From Streptomyces sp. PR69 (lineage in GTDB: Bacteria; Actinomycetota; Actinomycetes; Streptomycetales; Streptomycetaceae): 64,000 nt of DNA. The notes under the pieces were generated by a model that was given only the letters and a program-made list of their open reading frames with translations, was not told the origin of the DNA and made no database searches. Below, one piece after another: positions 54,286 to 63,037 of the stretch (the first letter of the stretch is position 1; every line of letters starts with the position of its first letter). Both the position numbers and the translations under genes were made by a program. Location of the stretch: assembly GCF_026420845.1 (NCBI RefSeq), contig NZ_JAOWCB010000005.1, forward strand, positions 124,001 through 188,000. Direction: 5' to 3'.

Positions 54286-56036
54286 CCCCGAGCCAGGAAG
54301 AAGTCCTCATCCAGCGGCGCGTCGCCGATCTCGAGCGCCGCTTCGGCGACCCGGCGGACCCGCACAATCCGCTCGGCCTCGACGCCCTGCTCGCCGCCGA
54401 CGAACGCAGCGAACTCCTCGCCGAGGCCGAGGAAGAACTCGCCGACTTCGGGCTCAACGCCGAATTCACCCCCCGGGAACTCGGCGGCAGGCTGGACCGC
54501 GTCGACACCCTCGGCCGCGTCCTGCGCACTGTCTTCCGCAGGGACGCCAGCCTCGGTCTCGGCTACGGGGCCACCACCTTCCTCGCCGCCGTCGCCGTCT
54601 GGGCGGCCGGCACCCCCCGGCAGCAGCGCCGCGTCGCCGACCTGCTGCTCGGCGGCGGCCGGCTGGCCATCGCCTACCACGAACTGGCCCACGGCAACGA
54701 CTTCGTCCGCAACGAGTTCAGGGCCCGTCCCGTCGACGGCGGTTTTGTGCTCAGCGGCGTCAAGCAGGTCATCAACAACGTCGAACGGGCCGAGGCGCTG
54801 GTGCTGTTCAGCCGCACCGACGACAGCCCCGGCAGCCGCAGCCACTCGGTGCTGCTCGTCGAGAAGGACCGGATTCCCGCCGACCGCTACCGCTATCTGC
54901 CGCGCTACGAGACCGTCGGCGTCCGCGGCTGCCAGAACGCAGGCATCGAGTTCACCGACTGCCCGCTCGACGCCGGCGCACTCGTCGGCCGACTCGGCGA
55001 CGGCGTCGAACTCGCCCTGCGCTCCTTCCAGATCACCCGCAGCGTCGTCCCCTCCATGATCCTCGGCGGCGGGGACACCGCCCTGCGCACCGCGGTCGGC
55101 TTCGCCCTGGACCGCAGGCTCTACCATCGCTCCGTCCTGGAGATCCCGCACGCCCGCGCCACCATCACCGGCGCCTTCACCGATCTGCTGATCAGCGACA
55201 GCCTGGCGCTGGCGGCCACCCGCGCCGTGCATCTGCTGCCGGACGCCACCAGCGTCTACGCGGCGGCCGTCAAGTATCTGCTGCCGAAGCTGCTCACCGA
55301 GACCGCCTACGATCTGTCGATCGTGCTCGGCGCGAACTTCTACGTACGCGACGGAACATACGGCGCGTTCCAGAAGCACGTCCGCGATCTGCCCATGATC
55401 AGCCTGGGGCACGCGGGCACCGCCGCCTGCCAGGCGACGATCATCCCGCAGCTGCCGCGGCTGGCCCGCACCGCCTGGTTCACCGGCAAGGCCGCACCCG
55501 AGGGGCTGTTCCGGGTGCGCGACCCACTGCCTCCGCTGGACCCCGCCAGACTGGCGCTGGTCGCGGGCAGCGACGCCCTGGTCGCCACCCTGGAGGGGGC
55601 CGCCGAGCAGTTCGCGGGGCAGGACGCGGCACGGGCCGGGGAGTACGCCGAGGCGTTGAGCGCCCTGGCAGCGGCTCTTGAGCAGGAGCTGCGCAGTCTG
55701 CGGACCGAGTGCCGCGACATGCCCCCCAAGGACCGCACCGTCCTCGCCAGCCCCAAGGCGTACGCCGTCGCCGACCGCTACACGCTGCTGCTGGCGGGCG
55801 CGGCCTGTCTGGGGGTGTGGCGCTGCCAGGAGCCGGCGGAGGACGCGTTCCTCGCCTCGCCCGCCTGGCTCGCCGCCGCCCTGACCCGGCTCGTCAAACG
55901 GCTGGGCCGGCCGCTGCCCGCGCTGCCCGACGGCGTCGGCGGCCGGCTCCTCGACGAAGTCCTGGGCCGCTACCACGAAAGCCGCAGCTACGACCTGTAC
56001 GACACCCCGATCGCCGGCGATGCGCACCTGGCGTGA
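54279..56036 (+). CDS. Acyl-CoA dehydrogenase family protein 2 (catalytic base replaced)
   Basis: A 585-residue homologue of the preceding protein, overlapping it by 7 bp. YHELAHGNDFVRNEF, FVLSGVKQVINNVERAE and FQITRSVVPSMILGGGDTALR follow the same order. The segment that should carry the catalytic carboxylate reads ISLGHAGTAACQ, placing His378 at the base position. It may be the non-catalytic partner in a heteromeric dehydrogenase, or have a different reaction. A pair of such genes beside an FAAL and ACP also occurs in ramoplanin-type clusters (Ramo24/25), where they desaturate the acyl chain. Confidence 0.85.
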   Translation: MLTPSQEEVLIQRRVADLERRFGDPADPHNPLGLDALLAADERSELLAEAEEELADFGLNAEFTPRELGGRLDRVDTLGRVLRTVFRRDASLGLGYGATTFLAAVAVWAAGTPRQQRRVADLLLGGGRLAIAYHELAHGNDFVRNEFRARPVDGGFVLSGVKQVINNVERAEALVLFSRTDDSPGSRSHSVLLVEKDRIPADRYRYLPRYETVGVRGCQNAGIEFTDCPLDAGALVGRLGDGVELALRSFQITRSVVPSMILGGGDTALRTAVGFALDRRLYHRSVLEIPHARATITGAFTDLLISDSLALAATRAVHLLPDATSVYAAAVKYLLPKLLTETAYDLSIVLGANFYVRDGTYGAFQKHVRDLPMISLGHAGTAACQATIIPQLPRLARTAWFTGKAAPEGLFRVRDPLPPLDPARLALVAGSDALVATLEGAAEQFAGQDAARAGEYAEALSALAAALEQELRSLRTECRDMPPKDRTVLASPKAYAVADRYTLLLAGAACLGVWRCQEPAEDAFLASPAWLAAALTRLVKRLGRPLPALPDGVGGRLLDEVLGRYHESRSYDLYDTPIAGDAHLA

Positions 56037-56094
56037 CACTGCCGTGGCCCTGCCGAGAGCGCGTCGCCGAGAGCACGTTGTGGAGGAGCATCAG

Positions 56095-56511
56095 ATGGCG
56101 CTGCATCCCCCCGGGGCGGACGTCCCGGGCCCGAGTCCGTCGTCCGCGGCACCGGTCGCCTCACCGGTTGCGCCAACGGCCGTGGCACCGGTCGCGTCGT
56201 CGGCAGTCGCCGGGGCCATCGCCTCGCCCGGGGCCGTCGCCGAACACGACGCACGCTACTTCCGGAACTGGCTGATCACCCGGCTGAGCGAGTATCTGCA
56301 GCGCCCCGCCGAGGAGATCGGCAGCCGCACCCCGTTCGCCGAGTACGGCCTCGACTCGGTGGCCGCGCTCAGCCTCTACGGCGACATCGAGGAGGAGTTC
56401 GGCCTCTACCTGGAGCCGACTGTCGCCTGGGACCACCCCACCGCCGACGCACTGGCCCGCCACCTCCGCGACGAGTTCGCCAAGGCATGCGGCGGGCGGC
56501 GGGAGGTGTGA
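56095..56511 (+). CDS. Acyl carrier protein with Pro/Ala-rich N-terminal extension
   Basis: A 138-residue protein. Residues 1-45 are a flexible Ala/Pro/Val-rich extension. The carrier domain (about 55-135) has the phosphopantetheine site Ser88 in YGLDSVAALSLYGDIEEEFG. The GLDSVAA form resembles PKS-type stand-alone carriers. Start ATG at 56095 follows GTGGAGGAGCATCAG. It lies between the dehydrogenases and the PKS and likely carries the acyl chain from FAAL through desaturation to the KS. Confidence 0.9.
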   Translation: MALHPPGADVPGPSPSSAAPVASPVAPTAVAPVASSAVAGAIASPGAVAEHDARYFRNWLITRLSEYLQRPAEEIGSRTPFAEYGLDSVAALSLYGDIEEEFGLYLEPTVAWDHPTADALARHLRDEFAKACGGRREV

Positions 56512-56513
56512 CC

Positions 56514-59500
56514 ATGGGCCGTCCAGCTGGCCCGGCCTCCCGTACGGCGGCCGGGCAGCCCCTCGCACAGCCGGTCGCGGTGGTCGGTCTTGACTGCCGG
56601 TTCCCGGGCGCGCCCGACCCGGAGTCCTACTGGCGTCTGCTGCGCGGCGGCGTGCCCGCCGTCGGCGAACGCCCCGCGGCCCGCGGCCCGGCGCCCTCCC
56701 CGCCCGGCGGATTCCTGGCCGACGCCGACGCCTTCGACCGCGCCTTCTTCGCCGTCCCCGCCGCCGACGCCGAAGCGATGGACCCCCAGCAGCGGCTGCT
56801 GCTCCAGTGCGCCTGGCGGGCGATCGAGGACGCCGGAGCGTCCCCGGCCCGGCTCGCCGGCGCCCCGGTCGGCGTCTACACCGGCTGTATGTCGGACGAC
56901 TGGCTGCTGCTGAGCGCCGCCTCCGCCGGCGGGATCAGCCCGCGCACCGGCACCGGCGCGGGCCGCTCCATGCTCGCCAACCGCCTCTCGTACCAGCTCG
57001 ATCTGCGCGGCCCCAGCGTCACCGTGGACACCGCCTGCTCCTCCTCCCTCGTCGCCGTCCATCTGGCGTGCGCCGCGCTGCGCGCCGGGGAGTGCGAGCT
57101 GGCGCTGGCCGGCGGAGTGAACATCGTGGCGGGGCCCGTGCTGGACGAGATCTACGCGCAGTCGGGGCTCGCCGCCCCCGACGGGCGGTGCAAGCCGTTC
57201 TCCGCCGACGCGGACGGCATCGGACGCGGCGAGGGCGTCGGCGTGGTGGCGCTGCGGCTGCTCGACGACGCACTGCGCGACGGAGACGCCGTGCACGCGG
57301 TCATCCTGGGCAGCGCGGTCAACCAGAACGGCCGCGGCAACGGCATCATGGCCCCCCGCCGGGCCGCGCAGCGCGATGTGATCGCCGCCGCCTGCGCCCG
57401 TGCGGGGACACGGCCCGAGGAGATCCGCTATGTCGAGGCGCACGGCACCGGCACCCTGCTCGGCGACCAGATCGAAGCGCTGGCGCTGGGCGATGCGTTC
57501 CGCGACGACGCGGGGGTACGGGAACGGCCCCTGGCGCTCGGCGCGGTCAAGGGCCTGATCGGGCACACGGAGGGCGCCGCGGGGATCGCCGGGCTGATCA
57601 AGGCCGTTCTCGCCCTGCGCCACGGCCTCGTCCCCGCCGACCCGCCGCCGCCCGGCGGGGTGAACCCGCGGCTCGCCCTCGGCCGCCGCGGCCTGGAACT
57701 GCTCGCCGAGCCGCTGGCGCTGCCCGCGGAAGGCTGCGCGGCCGGGGTGTCCAGCTTTGGGATGGGCGGCACGAACGCACACATGGTGCTGGCCGATGTG
57801 GTCCGCGGCTCGGTGCTCCCCCTGACCCCGTCGCAGGGACCCCCACGGGGCGCTGAAGCGTCTGCCGGCGGTCCCCGCGGCGTCCTGTCGGTTCACTCGC
57901 CCATGAGCGAACCGCGGTCAGGCGAACCGCGGTCAGGCGAACCGCGGTCAGGCGGACCGCTGTCAGAGGACTCGCGGCCCGTGGGGGTTTTCACGCTGTC
58001 CGCCGACAGCCCCCGTGCGCTGCGCCGGAATCTGCGGCTGCAGGCCGTGGACGTCGCCGGGCGCGGCGCGGCGGAGTTCGCCCGGCTGTGCTGGACCAGC
58101 AACCGCTCCCGCGCCCATCTGCCGTACCGCTTCTCGGCCGCCGCCGACACGCCCGAGGAGCTGGCCTCACGGCTCTTCGCCGCCGCGGACCTGGACGGGG
58201 ACTTCCATGACGCCGGCTTCCCCGGGGCGGAGTTCCGTGAGGCGGAGCAAGTGCCGGCCGTCGCCTTCGCCTTCACCGGGCAGGGGGCACAGCATCCGGG
58301 CATGACCGCGAGCCTGTACCGGCACTCCGCCCTGTACCGGGGCTTCCTCGACGAGGCCGCCGCGGCGCTTGAGCCCCACACCGCGGCCCCGGTCCGCGAG
58401 ACGATCCTCTCGGGCGACCCGGCCGTGCACCGTACGGGCCTGGCGCAGCCCGCGCTGTTCGCCGTCGAGTACGCCCTCGCCCGCACCCTCATGGAACTCG
58501 GCGTGCGCCCCGTGGCGGTCATCGGCCACAGCGTCGGGGAGTTCGCGGCCGCCGTCGTCGCCGAGGCGCTCGACCTCGCCGACGCCGCCCGGCTCGTCGC
58601 CGTACGCGGCGCGCTGATGCAGCAGCTGCCCGAAGGCGGCGGCATGCTGGCGACCAGGGCGCGGCCCGCGGAGGCCGCCGCGCTCGTCGCCGACGAGCCC
58701 TCCGTCGGCGTCGGCGCGCTCAACGGCCCCGGCGCGACGGTGCTGTCCGGCGACCTCACCGCCCTCGGCAGGGTCCGCGCCCGGCTGGAGGAGCGGGGGC
58801 TTGCCTGCACCCCGCTCACCGTCTCCCACGCCTTCCACTCGCCCCTGATGGCCCCGATGCTGCGGGACTTCGAGCGCGCGGCGTCCCGGACCCCGCCCGG
58901 CCGCCCGCGGCTGCCGTTCCACTCGACCGTACGGGGCCGGCTTCTGGCGCCCGGCGAGGAGCTGAACGCCGCCTACTGGACCGAGCACATCGCCTCCACC
59001 GTGCTCTTCGAAGCGGCCGCCGGCTCGCTGTGTGCCCAGCGGCCCGCGCCCACGCACCTCCTCGAGATCGGGCCCAAGCCGGTGCTGTGCGGCCTGTTCC
59101 GGCGCATCGCGGCCTCCCGCGACATGCCCGCCCTCCCGGTCTGCCGGGGCGCGGACTCCGGCGTCCGGGAGCTGGGCGAGGCGCTCGCCCGGCTGCACCA
59201 GGACGGGCTGGACCCCGTCTGGGACGGCCTCTACGCGGACGCCGACCGGCGGGTCGCACGGATGGTTCCGCACGCGTTCTCCACCGAGTGGCGGTCCTGG
59301 CGGCACGCCCCGCAGCCGAACGGGACAGCGGCCGCGGCCCCACAGGCGGGGCCCGCGGACGCCGCGCCCCGCGCCGACCGGGTGCGCGAGGGCGTGCGCG
59401 AAGCCGTCGCCCTGGTCAAGGGCGGACGCTGCGACGACCTTGACGACCGCTTGCGCTTCTACGACGACCTCGGCTTTGACTCCGTGATGCTGATGGAGCT

Positions 59501-59633
59501 CAAGTACCGGCTGGAGGCGCGCTTCCCGGAGCTCGGCGAGCTGTCGATGCCGGAGATGCTCTCCAGCCTCGTCAGCGTCGAGAGCCTGATCGGCTACCTC
59601 GGAGAGCAGCTGGAAGCGGCGGTGGCGGGGTGA
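56514..59633 (+). CDS. Type I polyketide synthase, single KS-AT-ACP module
   Basis: A 1039-residue module. KS (about 22-430): Cys175 in VDTACSSSL, His310 in EAHGTG and His351 in GHTEG, all intact. A linker with a SGEPR repeat follows (about 460-490). AT (about 580-870): Ser673 in GHSVGE; HAFH at 772-775 points to malonyl-CoA. ACP (about 950-1035): Ser990 in LGFDSVML. There is no KR, DH, ER or TE, so one extension leaves a beta-ketoacyl-ACP, which is what a tetronate-forming KASIII would need. The ATG follows GGGAGGTGTGACC, just 2 bp after the ACP gene. Confidence 0.95.
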   Translation: MGRPAGPASRTAAGQPLAQPVAVVGLDCRFPGAPDPESYWRLLRGGVPAVGERPAARGPAPSPPGGFLADADAFDRAFFAVPAADAEAMDPQQRLLLQCAWRAIEDAGASPARLAGAPVGVYTGCMSDDWLLLSAASAGGISPRTGTGAGRSMLANRLSYQLDLRGPSVTVDTACSSSLVAVHLACAALRAGECELALAGGVNIVAGPVLDEIYAQSGLAAPDGRCKPFSADADGIGRGEGVGVVALRLLDDALRDGDAVHAVILGSAVNQNGRGNGIMAPRRAAQRDVIAAACARAGTRPEEIRYVEAHGTGTLLGDQIEALALGDAFRDDAGVRERPLALGAVKGLIGHTEGAAGIAGLIKAVLALRHGLVPADPPPPGGVNPRLALGRRGLELLAEPLALPAEGCAAGVSSFGMGGTNAHMVLADVVRGSVLPLTPSQGPPRGAEASAGGPRGVLSVHSPMSEPRSGEPRSGEPRSGGPLSEDSRPVGVFTLSADSPRALRRNLRLQAVDVAGRGAAEFARLCWTSNRSRAHLPYRFSAAADTPEELASRLFAAADLDGDFHDAGFPGAEFREAEQVPAVAFAFTGQGAQHPGMTASLYRHSALYRGFLDEAAAALEPHTAAPVRETILSGDPAVHRTGLAQPALFAVEYALARTLMELGVRPVAVIGHSVGEFAAAVVAEALDLADAARLVAVRGALMQQLPEGGGMLATRARPAEAAALVADEPSVGVGALNGPGATVLSGDLTALGRVRARLEERGLACTPLTVSHAFHSPLMAPMLRDFERAASRTPPGRPRLPFHSTVRGRLLAPGEELNAAYWTEHIASTVLFEAAAGSLCAQRPAPTHLLEIGPKPVLCGLFRRIAASRDMPALPVCRGADSGVRELGEALARLHQDGLDPVWDGLYADADRRVARMVPHAFSTEWRSWRHAPQPNGTAAAAPQAGPADAAPRADRVREGVREAVALVKGGRCDDLDDRLRFYDDLGFDSVMLMELKYRLEARFPELGELSMPEMLSSLVSVESLIGYLGEQLEAAVAG
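57907..57966 (+). repeat. 15-bp tandem repeat in the KS-AT linker of the PKS gene
   Basis: GCGAACCGCGGTCAG occurs three times perfectly and once with changes (57952-57966). In frame it encodes the flexible linker SEPRSGEPRSGEPRSGGP. Copy number can vary without breaking the frame. Confidence 0.9.
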
Positions 59634-60667
59634 GGCCGCGGACCCGGCTGGCGGGCGTGGGCACGGCGCTGCCCGGCGACCCGGTCGGCAACACGGCGCT
59701 CGCCCAGCGGCTCGGCATCTCCCCGGAGTGGGTGGAGGCGTTCATCGGCACCAGAAGCCGGCACTTCGCTCTCGACCTGGCGAGCGGCGCGGTCCGCTGG
59801 AGTCTGGAGGACCTGTGCACGGACGCCGCCGACCGGGCGCTCGCGGACGCCGGCGCGGACCCCGAGGACGTCGGCTTCCTGGTGCTGGCCACCGCCACCC
59901 CCGACGCCCTGATGCCGACCACGGCCGCGCTGGTGGCGGACCGGCTGGGCATCGACCAGGTGCCCGCGTACCAGCTCCAGTCCGGCTGCTCCGGAGCGGT
60001 GCAGGCGCTGGCGCTCGCCTGCTCGCTGCTCTCCGCTCAGGGGCCCGGCGGCAAACCCCTCGGGCTGGTCATCGGCGGCGACGTCTGCAGCAAACACCTG
60101 GACCTCGCACAGGACTTCCGCGAGCTGCCGCCCGCCCAGCTCGTCAACTATGTGCTGTTCGGGGACGGCGCGGGCGCGGTGGCGCTCAGCGGCGAGCCGG
60201 GAGCCGGACGCCAGGCCCGGCTGGCCGCGGCCGACCACTGGCTCAGCGGGCTCGGCCGGGCCCCCGGCCAGCGTGTCGAATGGTTCGGCGCGGCGGACCT
60301 GCACACCGGCCGGCCCGCCGTCACCGAGGACTACAAGGCCGTGGAGCGCCAGGTCCCCGTCATGGCCCGCGAGGTCCTCGACACCCTCCTGGCGACCCTC
60401 GGCTGGCCCCCGGAGAGCCTCGGCCATGTCCTCCCGCCACAGCTCAGCGGCCGGATGACTGAGCGCATCGCGAGGACGCTGCGGCAGGGCCTTGAGTGGG
60501 AGGAGGTCTCCTGTGTCGCGGAGACCGGGAACAACGGCAACGCCCTGGTCTTCTGCCAGCTTCAGCGGCTGCTGCCGCGGCTCGGAGCACAGGGGCGGGC
60601 AGTCGGCATCGCGATCGAGTCCAGCAAATGGATCAAGGCCGGCTTCGCAGTGGAGGCGACGACATGA
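59630..60667 (+). CDS. KASIII family ketosynthase, candidate tetronate-forming enzyme (RkD-like)
   Basis: A 345-residue FabH-fold protein. Nucleophile Cys120 in LQSGCSGAVQ, His266 in GHVLPPQLSGRM and Asn301 in ETGNNGNALVF. The usual HQAN motif is changed to HVLPPQ. In RK-682 biosynthesis the KASIII homologue RkD joins a beta-ketoacyl thioester to glyceryl-ACP by C-C and C-O bond formation. The neighbouring FkbH and ACP genes make that role likely. GTG start overlaps the PKS stop by 4 bp. It differs from the FabH at the window start, which keeps HQAN. Confidence 0.88.
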   Translation: MRPRTRLAGVGTALPGDPVGNTALAQRLGISPEWVEAFIGTRSRHFALDLASGAVRWSLEDLCTDAADRALADAGADPEDVGFLVLATATPDALMPTTAALVADRLGIDQVPAYQLQSGCSGAVQALALACSLLSAQGPGGKPLGLVIGGDVCSKHLDLAQDFRELPPAQLVNYVLFGDGAGAVALSGEPGAGRQARLAAADHWLSGLGRAPGQRVEWFGAADLHTGRPAVTEDYKAVERQVPVMAREVLDTLLATLGWPPESLGHVLPPQLSGRMTERIARTLRQGLEWEEVSCVAETGNNGNALVFCQLQRLLPRLGAQGRAVGIAIESSKWIKAGFAVEATT

Positions 60668-62688
60668 CCACGCGACGCGATGAAGCGGAAGTCCGCCTGC
60701 GCGCGCTGGACGCAGCGGGCGCACTCGCCGCCTCCTACCCCGAACTCGCCGGCCTGCTGACGGCCCTGGACGAGCCGGCTGCCATGACGCGGCCCGCGGA
60801 CGACGCCTGCGACTGGGCAGGGAGGGTGCTGGCGCGCCTCGACCCCGGCGAGGTGCTCGCGGCCCACCCCGCGACCCCCGTCGTACGGGTGGCGGTGACC
60901 GGGCGCGCCGCCGCCGCGGGGATCGTCGCGCCGCTGACCGCGCAGCTCGCCCGGCACGGGATGCTGATGATCCCGTACACCGGCGGGCACGGCGGTTATG
61001 TGCACGAGCTGGCCGATCCGGCGTCCGGCCTGTACGCCCACCGGCCCGGGGTGACCGTGTGCCTGCTCGATCCGCTGACCGTCTGGGACCGGCTGCGTGC
61101 CCCGTGGCAGCCGTACGACGTCGCCCTGGAGGCCGAGCGGCTGCGGCTGCTGCTCGCGGAACTCGCCGCCGCCCACCGGGCGCACGCCCCCGAAGGGGCC
61201 GTCCTCGTCCTGAACACGGTCCCTCTGCTGCGCCGCTTCACCCATCAGCTCGTCTCCCTCGATCAGCGTGCCGAACTGGGCGCGGTCTGGCGGGAGTTCA
61301 CCGCCGATCTGCTGCGGATGGCCGACCCGGCCGCCGGGCTGGCCGTCGTGGACGCCGAGCCGCTGACCGCCTCCGGAATCCGCGCCGACGATCCGCGCCT
61401 CGGTGTGTACGCGGACGCCCCCTGCACGGGCGGGCTGCTCGCCGCCCTCGCCCGCGAGATCGCCCATCTGGCCAGGGCCCGGCGCGGAGCGGCCAAGAAG
61501 TGCCTCGTCCTCGATCTGGACGGCACCCTGTGGGACGGCGTCCTGGCCGAGGAAGGGCCCGAGCGGATACGGGCCGCTCGCTCGCTGCGCTCCGGGGCGT
61601 TCGCCGCGTTCCGGCGGATCGCGGAGCAGCTTGCCGCACAGGGGGTGCTGCTCGCCGTGTGCAGCAAGAACGACCCCGAGCCGGTCGCCCGCGCCCTGGC
61701 CGCTCACCCCGACTGGCCGCTGAGCGCCGACGACTTCGTCAGCGTCGTGGCCGACTGGGGGCCGAAGGCGGACGGCATCCAGAAGATCGCGGCCGAGCTG
61801 GGCATCTCACCGTCGAGCGTGGTCTTCGCCGACGACAGCGCCTTCGAACGCGAGGCGGTCCGGGCCGCCCTGCCCGGTGCGGCCGTTGTGCCGCTGGACG
61901 CCGAGCCCGCCCTCCACGGCGAACGGCTCCTCGCCGACGGCTGGTTCGACACGCCCACGCTGACCCGGGAGGACCGCAGCCGCGCGGACCGCTACCGGCA
62001 GCGCGAACGGCGGGAGCGGCAGCGCACCGGCGCCAAGGATTACGAAACGTTTCTGCACGGTCTCCGCATCGAAGTGACCGCCGCGCCGGCCGCCGCCGGC
62101 GACACCGCCAGAATCGCGCAGCTCACCCTGCGCACCAACCGCTTCAACCTCACCGGCGTCCGGCTCACCGCCGCGCAGGTGACGCGACGCGCCGACGACC
62201 CGGCCGCGCTCGTCCTCGCGGTCCGCGCCGCCGACCGCTTCGGCGACGACGGAGTCGTCGGCGCGGTCCTCCTGCGCCGGGGCGCCGGCGGACTCCATCT
62301 GGAGAACTACGTCATGAGCTGCCGGGTCCTGGGCCGCGGCATCGAGGACGCCGTTCTCGCCGGACTGCTCCAGGCGGCACGGAGTGACGGGCTGCCCGCC
62401 GTGCACGCGCTCTGGCGGCCGACCGCCGCCAGCGAGGCGCTGCGCGGCTTCCTGCCGGGCCACGGCTTCACCGCCGTGCCCGACGGCGACGACGACGGCG
62501 CGATCCGCTACCGCCACGACCTGCGCCGCATCCCGCCCGCCCCGGACCACATCCGGCTGGCATTCCACTGGCATGCGCCCCCCGAACGGACAGAACCCCT
62601 CGCCTCACGGGCGAGTGAGCCGAAGGGGAGCGCGGGTGTCGAAAGGGAGATCACGCGCAGGTTCCGAGGAACGAGGGAGCGAGCATGA
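60664..62688 (+). CDS. FkbH-like HAD-IIIC protein (glyceryl-ACP forming)
   Basis: A 674-residue protein. An N-terminal region of about 270 residues (with MLMIPYTGGHGGYVHEL) precedes the HAD domain, with nucleophile Asp284 and Asp286 in VLDLDGTLWDGVLAEEG, then AVCSKNDPEPV and VVFADDSAFEREAV. A C-terminal GNAT-like domain (about 475-640, LTLRTNRFNLTG) follows. FkbH enzymes take 1,3-bisphosphoglycerate, dephosphorylate it and load the glyceryl group on an ACP. Start overlaps the KASIII stop. The genes that would convert glyceryl-ACP to methoxymalonyl-ACP are not seen here, which favours tetronate use. Confidence 0.93.
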   Translation: MTTRRDEAEVRLRALDAAGALAASYPELAGLLTALDEPAAMTRPADDACDWAGRVLARLDPGEVLAAHPATPVVRVAVTGRAAAAGIVAPLTAQLARHGMLMIPYTGGHGGYVHELADPASGLYAHRPGVTVCLLDPLTVWDRLRAPWQPYDVALEAERLRLLLAELAAAHRAHAPEGAVLVLNTVPLLRRFTHQLVSLDQRAELGAVWREFTADLLRMADPAAGLAVVDAEPLTASGIRADDPRLGVYADAPCTGGLLAALAREIAHLARARRGAAKKCLVLDLDGTLWDGVLAEEGPERIRAARSLRSGAFAAFRRIAEQLAAQGVLLAVCSKNDPEPVARALAAHPDWPLSADDFVSVVADWGPKADGIQKIAAELGISPSSVVFADDSAFEREAVRAALPGAAVVPLDAEPALHGERLLADGWFDTPTLTREDRSRADRYRQRERRERQRTGAKDYETFLHGLRIEVTAAPAAAGDTARIAQLTLRTNRFNLTGVRLTAAQVTRRADDPAALVLAVRAADRFGDDGVVGAVLLRRGAGGLHLENYVMSCRVLGRGIEDAVLAGLLQAARSDGLPAVHALWRPTAASEALRGFLPGHGFTAVPDGDDDGAIRYRHDLRRIPPAPDHIRLAFHWHAPPERTEPLASRASEPKGSAGVEREITRRFRGTRERA

Positions 62689-62755
62689 TCGACCGTCGAC
62701 GCACGCTGAAGCGCCCCGGAGGAGAACCGAGCCACCAAGAAAACGAGGAGCCTTC

Positions 62756-63037
62756 ATGCAATCCGTCGTCGATCTGATCGAGCTGGCCAACCGGCGCCTC
62801 GGCACCGAGCTGACCGCGCAGGACGCGGAACGGGAGCTCGCCGAGGTGCCCTGCTGGGACTCGGTCCATCTGCTGCGCCTGGTGGGGCTGCTGGAGGCGG
62901 AGCTGGGGCGGCCGGTCCCGGTCGCGGAGGTTCTTCAGGCGCGTACGCTCGACGAGATCTGGACGGCGGCGAGCACGGCGGACTCCGGCCCGGCAGCCCC
63001 CGATCCGGCGGCGGCGAGCACAGCGGTGCACGCATGA
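62756..63037 (+). CDS. Acyl carrier protein (glyceryl carrier)
   Basis: A 93-residue carrier protein. Phosphopantetheine Ser36 in CWDSVHLLRLVGLLEAELG, with flanking helices typical of the FkbJ/RkF-type carriers that receive the C3 unit from FkbH. A flexible Ala-rich tail follows. ACGAGGAGCCTTC precedes ATG. It lies 67 bp after the FkbH-like gene and overlaps the acyltransferase by 4 bp. Confidence 0.92.
   Translation: MQSVVDLIELANRRLGTELTAQDAERELAEVPCWDSVHLLRLVGLLEAELGRPVPVAEVLQARTLDEIWTAASTADSGPAAPDPAAASTAVHA

Noticed and set aside
60664..63037. FkbH and ACP as a methoxymalonyl-ACP extender pathway
   Set aside because: The required 3-hydroxyacyl dehydrogenase and O-methyltransferase are absent from the visible operon, and the dehydrogenases sit with the FAAL instead. 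It stays possible if those genes lie beyond the window.
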